A stretch of DNA of 64,000 nt. It comes from Ceriagrion tenellum. Its lineage: Eukaryota > Arthropoda > Insecta > Odonata > Coenagrionidae. This document shows, piece by piece, positions 47,011 to 58,169 of this stretch; positions within the stretch are counted from its first letter, which is position 1; each line of letters begins with the position of its first letter. The stretch covers positions 53,053,848 through 53,117,847 of the forward strand of contig OY720639.1 in NCBI GenBank assembly GCA_963169105.1, read 5' to 3'. Under the pieces are notes generated by a model, which was not told the DNA's origin, made no database searches, and saw only the letters and a list, made by a program, of their open reading frames with translations. The position numbers and the translations under genes were made by a program.

Positions 47011-47780
47011 AAAAGCCATCCAAACCTTATCCAAAAATAGTCAAGCCAAGATCAAAAAGAGAACTGATAGCTCTCAGAGATTTTCAATAAACAAAGGACT
47101 AAAGTAGGGCTGCTGTATGTCTCTTACATTATATTAAATACATTTAGATCAAATACTAACAGGCTGAAAAAAGATATCTGACACAATGGGTATAACATTG
47201 TGGGAAAGCATAATATGTACGTTAAACTTTGCAAATGCTCAAGTGCTTCTAGCACAACATGATGAAGATTTTAAAAATATATATACAAAAAAGTTTAAGA
47301 AGAACACCAAAATTGTGGCCTTGAGATCAACATAAACAAAACAATATATGTGCGGGACAAAGGCAACAGGATCTAATGATAGAAAGTGAGCAACATTTTA
47401 TGCACTGTGAAGAGTACAAATACCTTTGAATGCAAATTACAAAAGTAAAGCACTGGATACAGCCATTAGGGAACAGTGTACTCGAGGTATAAAGACCTTA
47501 ACTATTTTGAACAATTCATTATGGGACCACTATATTAACAAAAAAGTAAACACAGAATCTTTCCTGTGCGGGCCACATCAAAATTTGTTTTGAAAATATA
47601 AGATTTCCCAACCTTTGCACAAGTCCATACTATGTATTTATATTGTCTACTATCATGTTGTTTATATCCAAAGTTTTCTAATCTTTTCATTCCTTACTAT
47701 TTCTCTTTTTGATTTTCCTGCTGCTCTCTGTCAAAAATTCATTCCAGTGGTCAATAATAATTTTTCAACTTACTTTATGA

Positions 47781-48283
47781 AAATTACCATAATTTTCTGG
47801 TAATTATTAATTTTCTGCAATTAATAGCTAGTGAAGGATTTTATAGGAAATCCAATAGCATTGGCAAGGGGTTAAAAGTGTTTAGATCATTGCTATTGCT
47901 ACGTTAATACATTAGAAATGAAGAAAATTTTAATCCAACACAGCAGCCCACACGAAAGTCTACATTCTTTTTTTGGCATGAGAAATTTTTGTTTAAACCA
48001 TTGAAAATGATATCCTCACAAATATTCCACAAATGAGTTGGACATGCCCTTATTAATAATTAAGATTGTATTAAATATGCATATAGACTTGACATAAACT
48101 AATATGTTTGTAATAGGTATGTTGGTATGAAAAATATCTGAGACAGAAGTGAATATTACCAAAAATTGCGGTAATTTTCAGGAGCTGCAGTAAATTTAAG
48201 AAAAAAAAGGTAATTTTCAAAAATGACCATGGTATTTTCAAAAATTACCCATGGTAATTTTCAGAAGGGCTCATGTCTAGGTG
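47781..48283 (+). repeat. Large inverted repeat, left arm
   Basis: Similar over about 500 bases to the reverse complement of 48720-49207. Shared landmarks in order are cagcccacac, gattgtattaaat, ttggtatgaaaa and the tgcggtaa / accatggta series, ending gggctcatgtctagg. Divergence is appreciable, with small indels. Confidence 0.75.
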
Positions 48284-48719
48284 TGACCAGCATAAACATT
48301 GAAATAAAAAAGAGAAAACTCACTAGTTTTAATATTTCGCTGGCACATTACTGCCTTCTTTGGAGTGATAAATAAAAATCCAATGAGGGTGGAATATTCG
48401 GAATAAGGCAGTAGAGTGCAGCTAAAATATTAAAACCTGTAAGTTTCATCAATTTTCTAGGTATCAACTCATTATATTTCATAGCTGAAAAATTTAAACA
48501 CGAGAGTTATAACAATTTTCTAGGTATCAACCCATAATTATGTCCTCTACCCAAGAGAACAGCCAGGGTTTATGGGGTAAAGGCAAGATCCTAGTCTGGA
48601 GGAGGAAGGGGACAGCTGCCTCCCCTGAAGGAGACATTTCAGTTGAAAAGTACTAAACGGAGACAGACAGGATGATGTCCTGCCCCCCCCTTAACAGCTA
48701 AAGCCACAGGGGAATACCT

Positions 48720-49207
48720 TGCCTAGAGATGGGCCATTCTGTAAATTACCACAGTAGTTTCCATAAATTACCATGGTACTTTTCATAATTTACCGCAGCT
48801 TCTGAAAATCACTTTAATTTTCTGTCTTCGTCTCAAGTACTTTTCATACCAATGTATTCCAAACATTATTTTATGTGAAGTCTATGCACATTTAATACAA
48901 TCTTAGGTATAAATAAAGGTACGTGCACCTCATTTGTAGTATATTTTTGCTTATGTAATATTTGTGGGGCAATCATTTTTCATTGTTTGAATGAAACTCA
49001 TACCAAACAAAAGAAGACCGAATTGTGTGTGGGCTGCCGTGTTTGTTTTTAAATTTTCTTTTTTTCTAATGCATTAACATACCAATAGTAATGGCTTAAA
49101 TGCCATTACCCCAGTGCTATTCCTCTGGGCTAACCTATTACATCTTCTAACAGTTATTAATTGCAGGAAATTATAAATTACTGAAAAATTATGGTTTTTT
49201 ACCATGG
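48720..49207 (-). repeat. Large inverted repeat, right arm
   Basis: Inverted partner of 47781-48283, with a spacer of about 436 bases. Its own flanks (48515-48560 and 49282-49330) are also mutually inverted around gtcctctaccca, so this copy may be a complete foldback insert. Confidence 0.75.
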
Positions 49208-49533
49208 TAATATACCTCAAATGAAAATTTCAGTAATTTAACCATCACTAGTCCTGTCCCCCTAAAATAAATCCTGGATCCACTCATGGGTAGAGGACAT
49301 GATTATTGGTTGATACTTCGAAAGTTGTTGATTAAAGAAGAAATACTGTTTGGAAAACTTCCACATCTCATGTTTTAAATTGTTAGGATAGTAATAATGA
49401 AGCTAAAAAAACAATTAAGTGTAAGAGAACATATGTTTAAAGCACAGTAGAATGTGTTTTACAGGTCAAACGAAATACTTATATTAGTAACCCATCTGTT
49501 TGAACTGGGAATGTAAGAATCACAATTAAATGT

Positions 49534-49916
49534 TTACATTGTACCATACATATCATTTTCTGCTACTGTAAAATTTCGTGGCTCATATGAGTCATAGATA
49601 TCAGACTCCACCATATCCATTTCTTGTTGAAATTTTTGATGGCTCAAGGAGACAGTTTTTTCTTTTTTGGCACCCAATGGTAGGTTCTCATGCTTATTCA
49701 TTTCACCCAGACTTGAAAGCTTTACAGAGGTTTTTTGGTCTGGTAAATCTTCTTTCCCGACAGTTTTCTTGGCTTTCTCTCCAATTAGGTCACTACCATT
49801 CAATGTTTTCAATCCATTTGCATTGTTATTCACGCATCTCCTTTTCCAGCACAATACAATGGACACAATAATCAAAACTACTGAGACGGTGGTGCAAATT
49901 ATAATTACTAAGCTAG
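49534..49916 (-). CDS. Terminal exon of an unidentified single-pass membrane protein
   Basis: The minus-strand acceptor is tttattcttttacag (ending at 49917), and 126 codons follow to TAA at 49534-49536. The exon begins with a strong transmembrane segment (SLVIIICTTVSVVLIIVSIV) followed directly by a basic stop-transfer sequence (CWKRRC). The ~95-residue tail is hydrophilic, Lys/Glu/Ser-rich, and ends with tyrosines in acidic context (SDIYDSYEPRNF and DMYGTM), possible phosphorylation or adaptor sites. An upstream phase-1 exon is required, and the 54-nt exon at 60954-61007 fits. I do not recognise the family; a type I receptor or adhesion molecule is plausible. Confidence 0.7.
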
Positions 49917-50049
49917 CTGTAAAAGAATAAATTTGTTTCAGTAAAATGATCATTGATCACAGTCTAAAAAATACATAGCAAATAACAAAGGGATATCATA
50001 ATGTTATTATTTCAATAGCATATACCCAAATGAAGAAGATGCAGAGAAC

Positions 50050-50190
50050 CTGTATGCAAGGTTTGCACAGGTTGTGTACTACCTGTACACAACCCTCATG
50101 TAAGAAGTATACAGAACTATACCCAGGTTATTTACATTCCATAATGCCTGAATAGACTGTATACAACCTGCACATGCATAAAGCTTATAT
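50050..50190. repeat. GTATACAA-type repeat cluster
   Basis: aggttgtgtactacctgtac, aagtatacagaactatacc and actgtatacaacctgcacat belong to the same family as at 46720-47010. Confidence 0.55.
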
Positions 50191-50889
50191 AAATGGATGA
50201 TAAATCTTATTAGTTGTTGAAAGACTGTCAAATTTGTATACAAATAGGCTAAGGATTATTTTGTCCCAGAAACTTTCAACTATGTACCAAATTCTTCACA
50301 AACATTAATCAAGAACTAACTTTTTTGGGGGTCATAACCCCTCCAAAACCTTAGATGAAATTCGTGTCTCAGAAAACTGTTTGTCAACTTTTCATTAAGT
50401 TGATTGCATTTCATTGTTTCTTAAGTTGATATTAGCAATGCAGCATAAACAATTATTTTTTTAAAAGCAATCTTGTAATCAAAGAGTATAGAGAGTCTCT
50501 ATACTCCTTGCTTGTAATATTTTATCTTTTTTATTTACAAACATGAGAGTAGTGAACGTCATCAGGACATGGCAGAGGATAAAATATGCAATGCAACACC
50601 TTACTTATTCTATTTATAGATTGGATTATTCCGCGCTGTTAGACCATCTCAGATTTTTATGATTTTTTACATCAACTTTCATTTGTCTCAAAAGAGAAAG
50701 AGTAAATTTAAATAATTCAACCATGGAATACTTTGGAGATATAGCATTTTGAGACCCAGTACCACAACCTCGCCCAAGATGACTGAAATTTTGGCTCCTT
50801 GAGGCGTAACATCTCCAAAGATTTTATTTAAAAACAAAGAATTCACAGTATCTTGCACAAAATCTGCTCCTCTATTGATTTAAAATAAT

Positions 50890-51402
50890 TATATTATTTT
50901 ACTGTTATGCGAGGAAATGGGAAAGCTGCTGAAAGAAGGGGAAGTCAGTGCATTATACTCAAAAGTAAAATTGCTACTGGGTGGTAAGAGAGGGCAAATG
51001 GCACCAAAGATTGAGGACAGAACAGGTATGATACTAATTTAGCAAGAAGATATTCAAGAAACATGGAAAGAATACATGGTAATACAAGGTAATATGACCA
51101 ACAAAACTTAATACAGAGAATGAGGGAGCACCAGATGAGGATGACCTCGGGACAAAGATACTCGATAGAGAAAGCATAGAAAGATATGAAGGCAAGAAAA
51201 GCTGTGGGAGTAGACAACACTGCTTTGGTGTAGTAGAATTTAGGAGTCGAAGGTAAACAAACTTTTCTGAAACTGATTTGTAGTTCTACAAGGAAGGAGT
51301 ATGGCAAGATGACCTCGTGAAAACAATCATGCCTATCCTGAGGAGGAAGAAAGCATCAGAATGTGAGGACTATTGAACAACAATTGATGTTTGACTTTGA
51401 TA
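50890..51402 (+). mobile_element. RTE-like LINE, 5' segment (interrupted)
   Basis: Broken frames read as the pre-RT and first RT part of a LINE ORF2: MKARKAVGVDNTALV, NLGVEGKQTFLKLICSSTRK and GRRKHQNV-type remnants leading to ECEDY (the 'KKxxAxECEDYRTISL' region). The sequence stops there because another LINE begins. The same element resumes at 55028 with LISHAG, as expected from the consensus order. Confidence 0.75.
51394..51402 (+). repeat. Target-site duplication, left copy (nested LINE)
   Basis: actttgata, identical to 55028-55036. Confidence 0.6.
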
Positions 51403-52690
51403 AAGGTTTTGATAATGTCAATCATGATTTACCCTTGTTGAAACTTAATCACTTGGGTGTTAGAGGGATCGCAAAACAGTGGGTTGAATCTTATCTTCAA
51501 GATAGGTATCAGTCTGTTATACTATCCCATCATGGTGACAAATGCAGATCTGAAATGAAAAAGGTTTCTCGTGGTGTTCCCCAAGGATCAATATTTGTTC
51601 CCATTCTTTTTCTTATTTACATTAACGATCTCCCAAATAGGCTATGTTAAGTAAATGGGGCTTCACTTGTGCTTTATGCCAATGACACCAATGTAATGGT
51701 GTCCGCGAATAACCTGGGTTTTGCAACTTCAAATGGAGAACTCGTCTCCCAACACTTAGCTGAATAGTGTCTGCAGAACCAATTAGCTTTGAACATCGGT
51801 AAGTCAGATGTTGTCCATTTTGAGTATAAGAGGAGAAATTACAACAGCATTTTAATTGATGTAAATGACACTTCTATACCTCAAGTGTGTAATGTTAAAT
51901 TTCTCGGTATTCATCTCGATACATCCATGGGTTGGGAGATTCATGTTAATCAGCTGTTAAGCACATTAAGTTCCACTTGCTATCTCATTACATTTTCAAG
52001 AGATACTGATTCATAAAAAGTTCTCATTATTTTGCACTATGGGGAATTCTATTCTAACATACTATTCAGTATTCTATTCTAGGGCTCTTTCCATCAGGCT
52101 AAGAACATATTTGAAATCCAAAAGAGACCTATATATACATCTGATGGTGAAAGACCCTTACAATGCCCCATGCCAACCAATTTTTAGGAGGTTGAATCTT
52201 CTCCCTATTCCATGTATCTACATTTTAAGTACTGTGATGCACACGTAAGCACAGTAACCTATCAACTTTTTCAGAAAACAAAGACATTCACAACCACTTC
52301 ACAAGAAGCCATAATGACCTCCATGTAACTAATGCCAGGACTTCTAAATGTTTACATGGCTCCAGGTGGATGGGACTGCAATTACATAATCATCTGCCCA
52401 TCCCCTTAAGTCCATGAATGGTGATGCTTTCAAAAGACAAGTGAAAGCTCTTTTAAGAGTTTATGAGTATATGACTGACCCCTTATAAGTTAACTGTAAT
52501 TCAATTGCTCACTTTCATCTGTCAAGTATTTGAGTCTTTATTTTTTGCGCCACAATTTTGTAGTGCTATAATTTGTTTATTTTATGCATACATCTTGTAC
52601 TTTTTTAAAATCTGATGTGCCTTATATTGTGTGCAAACTTTGTAACTCAGTCTGCTGGGCAAAAAAAGTTATAATAATTATTATTATTTT
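51403..52690 (+). mobile_element. CR1/Jockey-like LINE inserted in the RTE-like LINE
   Basis: The copy is 5'-truncated just at RT motif A: KGFDNVNHDL, then LLKLNHLGVRGIAKQWVESY, VSRGVPQGSIFVPILFLIYI (motif B region) and, after a stop, LVLYANDTNVMVS (the YADD catalytic motif reads YAND, so an Asp is lost). NQLALNIGKSDVVHFEYK and VKFLGIHLDTSMGWEIH follow. The 3' UTR ends cagtctgctgggcaaaaaaa, then an ATT-rich tail. A 9-base direct repeat actttgata lies at 51394-51402 and 55028-55036, consistent with the target duplication of this insertion. Confidence 0.8.
52677..52690. repeat. (ATT)n run, left flank of the Dong-like element
   Basis: ATT-rich tail of the CR1/Jockey-like LINE, serving as insertion target. 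Confidence 0.6.
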
Positions 52691-55013
52691 ATTACTTTAG
52701 TAACATTCCCCTGCGAGTCCTTGGCAAGCCTCGGGTTTCATTGCCATCGTAATGGCCGAGGACTTGAGAGCGGTTTGGCAGTTCTCGCAGCCACATGCAA
52801 CGCCCATCGGATTGGTGGCTACTCTGCAGTTGGGTCATGCGTACGGAGTAGACAGAGGGACCCAAGTATTATGGCCTTCTGCATGCGAGCTGCAAGTGAC
52901 TCTGCCTGCGCCACGCTGGACTGAATGCACTTGATGGTCTCCAGCAGCGAGCCCTAACTACTCCGAGCACACCTATGATGAGGACTACCAGTTTAACAGA
53001 GTGTCCTGGGTACATTTGCCGAAGCTCAAATAGCAGGTCTTGATATTTCGCCCGTTTCTCTGCCTCCTCATCCACGTTCGTTTCTGCCGGAGGGGAAAAC
53101 TCACGAATATGGAGCGGGAGAGGTGGTCTAGGAGAATGATATCAGGCTTGGTCGCCTCCGACTTCTGGTGGTGGAAAAGGAGTAATTCCACCAGATGGTG
53201 CATTTCTCGTTCTCCACGACGGACTCAATATATCCAAGAGCATTTGGCAGCACAGGAGTATCGTTGATGCCAAAATGGTGTCGAAGACGGAAATATAACA
53301 CCCACAGGACTGCATTGTGCCTAGCATTGTACGCTGACTTGGCATTATAGCTATAGACGGAGAGAAGGTGGCTCAAAGTCTCCGGCTGGGCTCGGCACAC
53401 CCTGCATCTCGTGTCTGCAACCTCCGTCTTGAATATAATGTGGTGGTACACGAGTGTGTTTATGACACCATCATGGCATGCGAGGACGAAACCCTCGGGC
53501 TCTGACTTTAGACCAGTGGAGCAGAGGAAGGCAAACGTCAGCTCCTTCAATAGTCCATGCTTCTCCATGTTTCGATAGAAACATCCATGCATGGGCTTAG
53601 CGGTGTGTGCCTTGAGCAAGGTGTTTTGCTCGGCCTTTTAAATTTCCAGGTTAAGGACGTCTGCCTTCAACAACAAGATGGACTTGCCATCGTCGCTACC
53701 ATCTGATTTTGGGTCCAAGTCCATACCAGTCTCGCCCGCTGCCCTCTTGGCCGCCTGGAAGAGAGACCTTGTTCTTGCCAGACAGCTCAGAACTCCAGAT
53801 TTTCCTGAGAGTCTGTTTGTACTTGGTGGTGACTCTCTCCTTCACTGCTGCAACCTCCTGCATTCGGCTTTGAGATATTCGTAGCTGTCATCACCCTCGA
53901 GGTGGCGAATGATGCTACCGTCAACGATGTGCACGTCTTCCTTGTTCTCCGAAAATCTTCCTCTCGTCAGGTGAATGGATACACACTTGTCCAATCTGAA
54001 CTCCATCCCTATAGCCTCACTGTACTCCAGTACGGTGTCCAGGGCCACACGAAGGTCTTTTGCTTTGGAAGCGTAGGGCTTCGGGTCATCCATATAAAAT
54101 AAATGTGTGACCTTATGCTTCCTGTCACCTGGCACACCGCACATGTATCCTTTTCCTTGTTGTAGCCTTAGCAAGAGAGGTAGGAGGAACATGCAGAACA
54201 GGAAGGGGCTCAAGCTATCCCCTTGGAAAACACCACGGTGGTATGATACAAACTCAGTCGAGACACACCGCTTGCCTGCAGTCAGGACAAAGTGCATTCT
54301 CCAGAGTGGTATCAGGCGTTGGATGCAGGACACTACCTCTGGGTGGACTTTGGTCAACTTCAACATGGCTACAATGAGCTCACGCTGGATGGCATCCTGG
54401 CATATGCATCTATCAATGAGAAGGTTGTCCTTACACCCCACGATTTCACGCTTTGAACCCCTCTGCTCGTACACCTCCTCCCAAACCGGCTGGACGTGGT
54501 GGAGGATAAGGTTGCTCAAGATAGATGTGAACGCCTTGTATATGGTGTTGAGGCAAGTTATAGGGCGGTAGTTCTTAAGATCAGACAAGTCTCCCTTCTT
54601 AGGTATTAGAACCGTGCATCCCTCAGTCAGCCACGGTGGAATTTCTTCTCTACCCGAGAGAATGGATGTGAAGATTTTGGCGAGATGTCGGTGAGTGTAA
54701 GTGAACTTCTTCCACCAGAAGTTATTCACGGCATCCATTCCTGGAGCCGAGAAATTCTTCTTGCCAGAGAAGGCCTTCTTCACATCACTCTCTGTGACTG
54801 AAAGAGGTCCATCCACTTCATGTAGGTGGCAGTCACAAAACTTTTTAAAGAGGCCTATGGCCGGAGTGCCTCCATTGAATGGCTTCGACGTTTCATAGAT
54901 ATCCTTCCAGAAACGTTCTACCTCTTGGACGGGTGGCGGAGGAGACGGGACGGCTGAAAGAGGAAGGTTGAGCTCTCCCTCACGGCCTTACTCCTCTTCA
55001 GGAGCTTTTTAAG
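52691..55013 (-). mobile_element. Dong/R4-like retrotransposon inserted in an ATT repeat
   Basis: The minus strand encodes one degenerate ORF. RT domain, 54960-53842: FSGKKNFSAPGMDAVNNFWW, CTVLIPKKGDLSDLKNYRPI, CLNTIYKAFTSIL, RGVFQGDSLSPFLF and FYMDD. Between IQREL and LKLTKVHPEV the segment normally holding motif A (DYKKAYDSV-like, catalytic Asp) is missing. A C-terminal zinc knuckle CRVCRAQPETLSHLLSVY follows, its final Cys apparently replaced by Tyr. An REL-type endonuclease is next: PDIILLDH, then KYQDLLFELRQMYPGHSVKL and VVLIIGVLGVVR. The element is flanked by (ATT)n on both sides (about 52677-52690, 55014-55027). Dong of Bombyx is known to use TAA repeats. 5'-truncated and dead. Confidence 0.8.
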
Positions 55014-55027
55014 CCATTATTATTATT
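55014..55027. repeat. (ATT)n run, right flank of the Dong-like element
   Basis: Continuation of the ATT repeat before the interrupted LINE resumes at 55028. Confidence 0.6.
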
Positions 55028-55036
55028 ACTTTGATA
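55028..55036 (+). repeat. Target-site duplication, right copy (nested LINE)
   Basis: actttgata, identical to 51394-51402; the interrupted RTE-like LINE resumes here. Confidence 0.6.
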
Positions 55037-56250
55037 TCACATGCAGGCTACCGTTCACATAGAATATCAAATACAATGTTGGAGAATATGTAATTACCAC
55101 TTGGGTGATTAACCAGTTTGGGTAACAGAAGGGAAAATCCACTCGGGATGAAATTGCAGTGATGAAAAGACTTATGTAAAAGAAACAGTGTTTTACCAAG
55201 ATGTTTTGCTTGCTTTGTAGATTTTGAAATGGGTTTTGGCGCAGTAAATTGGGAAAAGTCACGGGAGATACATGAGAAAATCCGAATAGATTGGCGAGCC
55301 AGGAGACAAATCGAAAACTTATTTATGGCCCAAGAGAGGGTGGCCGAAAGTCAACAGGATGGGCAATTATATGTCACGTGTTTGGCCATTGGTGCCCATT
55401 ATGGCCTATGCTTTTTAATATCTGTGGTATGGAAATGGTGAGGCATGGGAATAACTAGATGTGGGAATCAAAGTAGGAGGATAGCAGATAAAGTGGGTTA
55501 GATTCGCAGATCAGGCTTTGGTTAGTCTATCCTTGAAGGGATTTTAACCTTACATAGGTGCTTTAGAATTTCAGAGCGGGAAATAAGAAATGAAGATAAA
55601 TCATGGGAAAGCAAATGTAATGAGATTCCCTATCACAAAGAAAGTTGGAGGACAGAAACTGGAGCAAATGTTTCACTTTAAATACTTAAGTAGAACACTA
55701 GAAGAAAATGTGTATAGCGGCAATGACACAAGGAGAAGAGTAGCATTGACTAAGGAGGCATTAAATAACAGAAGAGAGCTGATGAAGGGGTCCTTATATG
55801 AGGATGTGAAGAAGAGGCTGGTGGAGTGCTAGATGTGGAGTGTAGCATTGAATGGTACAGAAATGTGGTCCCTGAGAAAGGAAGACACAAATAGGTTGCA
55901 GGTGTTTGAGATGTGTATGTGGTGAAGGAGGGAGAAGGTGAGGTGGGTAGAAAGGAAGACAAACGAGGAAGTGCTTAGTATGGTAAGGAAAGGAAACTAT
56001 TGAATGCAATCCAGGATAGACAGGGAAGGTGGCTGGAGGAAGTAATCAGGGGGGAAGGGTTGCTCACGACTATCATAGAGGGAAGGATGTTGGGCAAGCT
56101 GGAGGGGGGAGAAATAGAATTAGATAGATTTTATGGGTGGGGTGAAAAAGGGTAAATCATATACTGAGACTGAAAAGAAAGTATTGGAGGGTGATGGGAG
56201 ATAGGACCCTGAAATCTGGAGGAGTTCGTCTGACTTTCAACTAAATGTAC
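55028..56250 (+). mobile_element. RTE-like LINE, 3' segment (continuation)
   Basis: Resumes with LISHAG, then TRDEIAVMKR, FGAVNWEKS (the 'AFDRVNWEKL' motif A region) and RIDWRARRQIENLFMAQERV. KINHGKANVMRFP (end of RT), FHFKYLSRTLEENV, EMWSLRKEDTNRLQVFEM, ERKTNEEVLSMV and RWLEEVIRGEGLLTTIIEGR follow, the ordinary C-terminal order. Frames shift repeatedly and stops are frequent. Together with 50890-51402 it forms one element split by ~3.6 kb of later insertions. Confidence 0.78.
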
Positions 56251-56259
56251 CTTGTACCA

Positions 56260-57080
56260 CTAGAATACTTCAGGAAAATATAAATGCTCCAAGATCATTT
56301 TTCAACCAAATTATGTTATTACTAAGTAGTATTTTTAACGAAGGATTGGAGTATTTTTCAAGCGTACCATGCTTTCTGAACAATGTTTGTAAAATGTGTC
56401 ACTTATAAGTAAATATTTCCCCCAAATACAGTTTTGCATTATTTATTTATATGAGCAATAGAATTTAAATAAACCTGAGACATTGTAATTATTACTCTTT
56501 TGTATTTTCAGCAAGCATAACACACTAATCTGGAAATATCTTCAACAGTTTTTTTTAGATAAAATGACTCTGAGGTGTTCTAAAAACTCACAATTGTTCA
56601 TAATTTTTTTTAAATTTTCCAAGGGGGAGTTCTGGATTCTCCCCTATATCCCTCCTCCCCCACTGGACTGGAAGGTATCCCATACCTAACAAATCCCCCG
56701 GAGCAGAGTCCCATGCCAAAGACTACATTCTTTAGTTATGACTAGAGCATAGCAAAGTAGTTCTTAATTTATTGAAAAATGCCACATAAAAAGTCTCTGA
56801 TTGAAGCCTCATAGTGAAGAACTCTCAACTTTCCAACCAAATGCCCAGGTTCAAATTAGTTGATGCATTACACCAATGATGTTTCATGTATTGTGGAGCA
56901 ACAGATTTATCCCCTGGAAGCCAAAAGCCAAAATGATTACAGTTATTTAAAACTGTAAGAGCCCCATTTCTAAAATAAAGTTGAATGATATTTTTTCAGC
57001 CCTCTTTTGTTATGACTCCCCCCCAAAATGCTAGTCTGTATCTGCCCCTGCTGTCAAATCCGTCTTTGGCGCTCAGATAA
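56260..57080. other. Non-coding intronic stretch
   Basis: AT-rich sequence with no recognised family. Confidence 0.4.
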
Positions 57081-57084
57081 GAGG

Positions 57085-57330
57085 GGATTGAGCTGGTCTG
57101 GTGGCTAGTGCTGTGACTTACCTTACTGGTAGCCAGGGTTCAAATCTTGGTGGAGGTGGATAATTTGCAAAGGAAACCTGATCCCCACTTGGGTGTCTTG
57201 TGGAGGGCAAGTCTAGCTCTGTCTGTCAGAGGAGATGTTAAACTGTGGTCCCATCATTACCTTTTGTTAAGAGCATGCCAACCCTGGGTTTCTCTCCACT
57301 CCCAAAAGATTCTTCCCTCTCCTACCAACC
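57085..57330 (+). mobile_element. tRNA-derived SINE-like repeat
   Basis: A tRNA-like head (gagctggtctggtggctagt, box A-like) with box B ggttcaaatct at 57138-57148 is followed by a non-tRNA body containing gttaaactgtggtcccatc and gagcatgccaaccctggg. Neither a tail nor a target duplication was confirmed. Confidence 0.5.
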
Positions 57331-57899
57331 CACTTGACCTCAATGTCCTCAGTTGTCAGTCGCCACCCCAAATAACCAACCATCTGTCTGGTACAAGGTG
57401 GGGTGGGGGAAGATGGAAGAGGGGTATAAAGGGGGCAGAGATGGGTTATATCTCTGGGGTGTCCCTCCAGGCCACCCAAGGCAGGGAGAAGATTAGCTGA
57501 GGAGGAAGGACATTGGAAGGATAGGAAAGATAGAGGAATGTTTTGCTCATGAAAGTGTAGCCAGTGGAAAGGTAAGAAGACTGAAATAGAAGAGAAGTCC
57601 CAACATTGAAAGAAACAGGAAGGAGTGGAGAGGGAAGGCTGCAGAGGAAGGAGAGGGGAGGATGGATGAACATACTAATAGGATTTATGTAATCACAGAA
57701 GGGAAAATGGTGTAATTTATAAGACTGCTGGCTCCATTGTCCACAAATTGATCATGGAGGTTTGGGGATAGGGAGTGAAGAATTGATGCAGAGAAACAGC
57801 AGTTTCTCAATCCTTGCTCTCCTGAGTGCCTGGGGACAGGGAGGCTGTAGGATGGATCTTAATACAAACATTGGTGATTGTGACTGTACAGCTGTGAAA

Positions 57900-58165
57900 T
57901 GCATTCAGCAAATTAGCCTGCTTACAAAATGTATACAATCTTTACGCAACATTAATATGCAAATTCTGTGCAACCAGTATTTAACTTATATGTACAAATT
58001 GGGAACTGCCTACATATTAATTATGAACATTTGCATACAACCTTTATAAAAACTGTTTACAAATTATATATAACTAGTGTCCTAATTGTATACAACTGCA
58101 TATAGATATAGCCTGGGTAAATATTGTACACAAATTGCATAAAACCTGTATAGACTTCATTATAT
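57900..58165. repeat. GTATACAA-type repeat cluster
   Basis: aatgtatacaatctttacgc, ttgcatacaacctttata, attgtatacaactgcatata and ttgtacacaaattgcataaa are repeated about every 25-50 bases. Confidence 0.55.
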
Positions 58166-58169
58166 AATT

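Larger units (their letters stand above)
43900..47775. other. Non-coding stretch with scattered repeats
   Basis: AACGTT-like palindromic words cluster at about 44395-44510. A 61-codon minus ORF at 45363-45548 reads like protein but is unassigned. GTATACAA-type repeats occur at 46090-46150 and 46720-47010. No gene was recognised. Confidence 0.4.

Noticed and set aside
54107..54571. 154-codon + ORF
   Set aside because: Antisense to the Dong-like RT domain.
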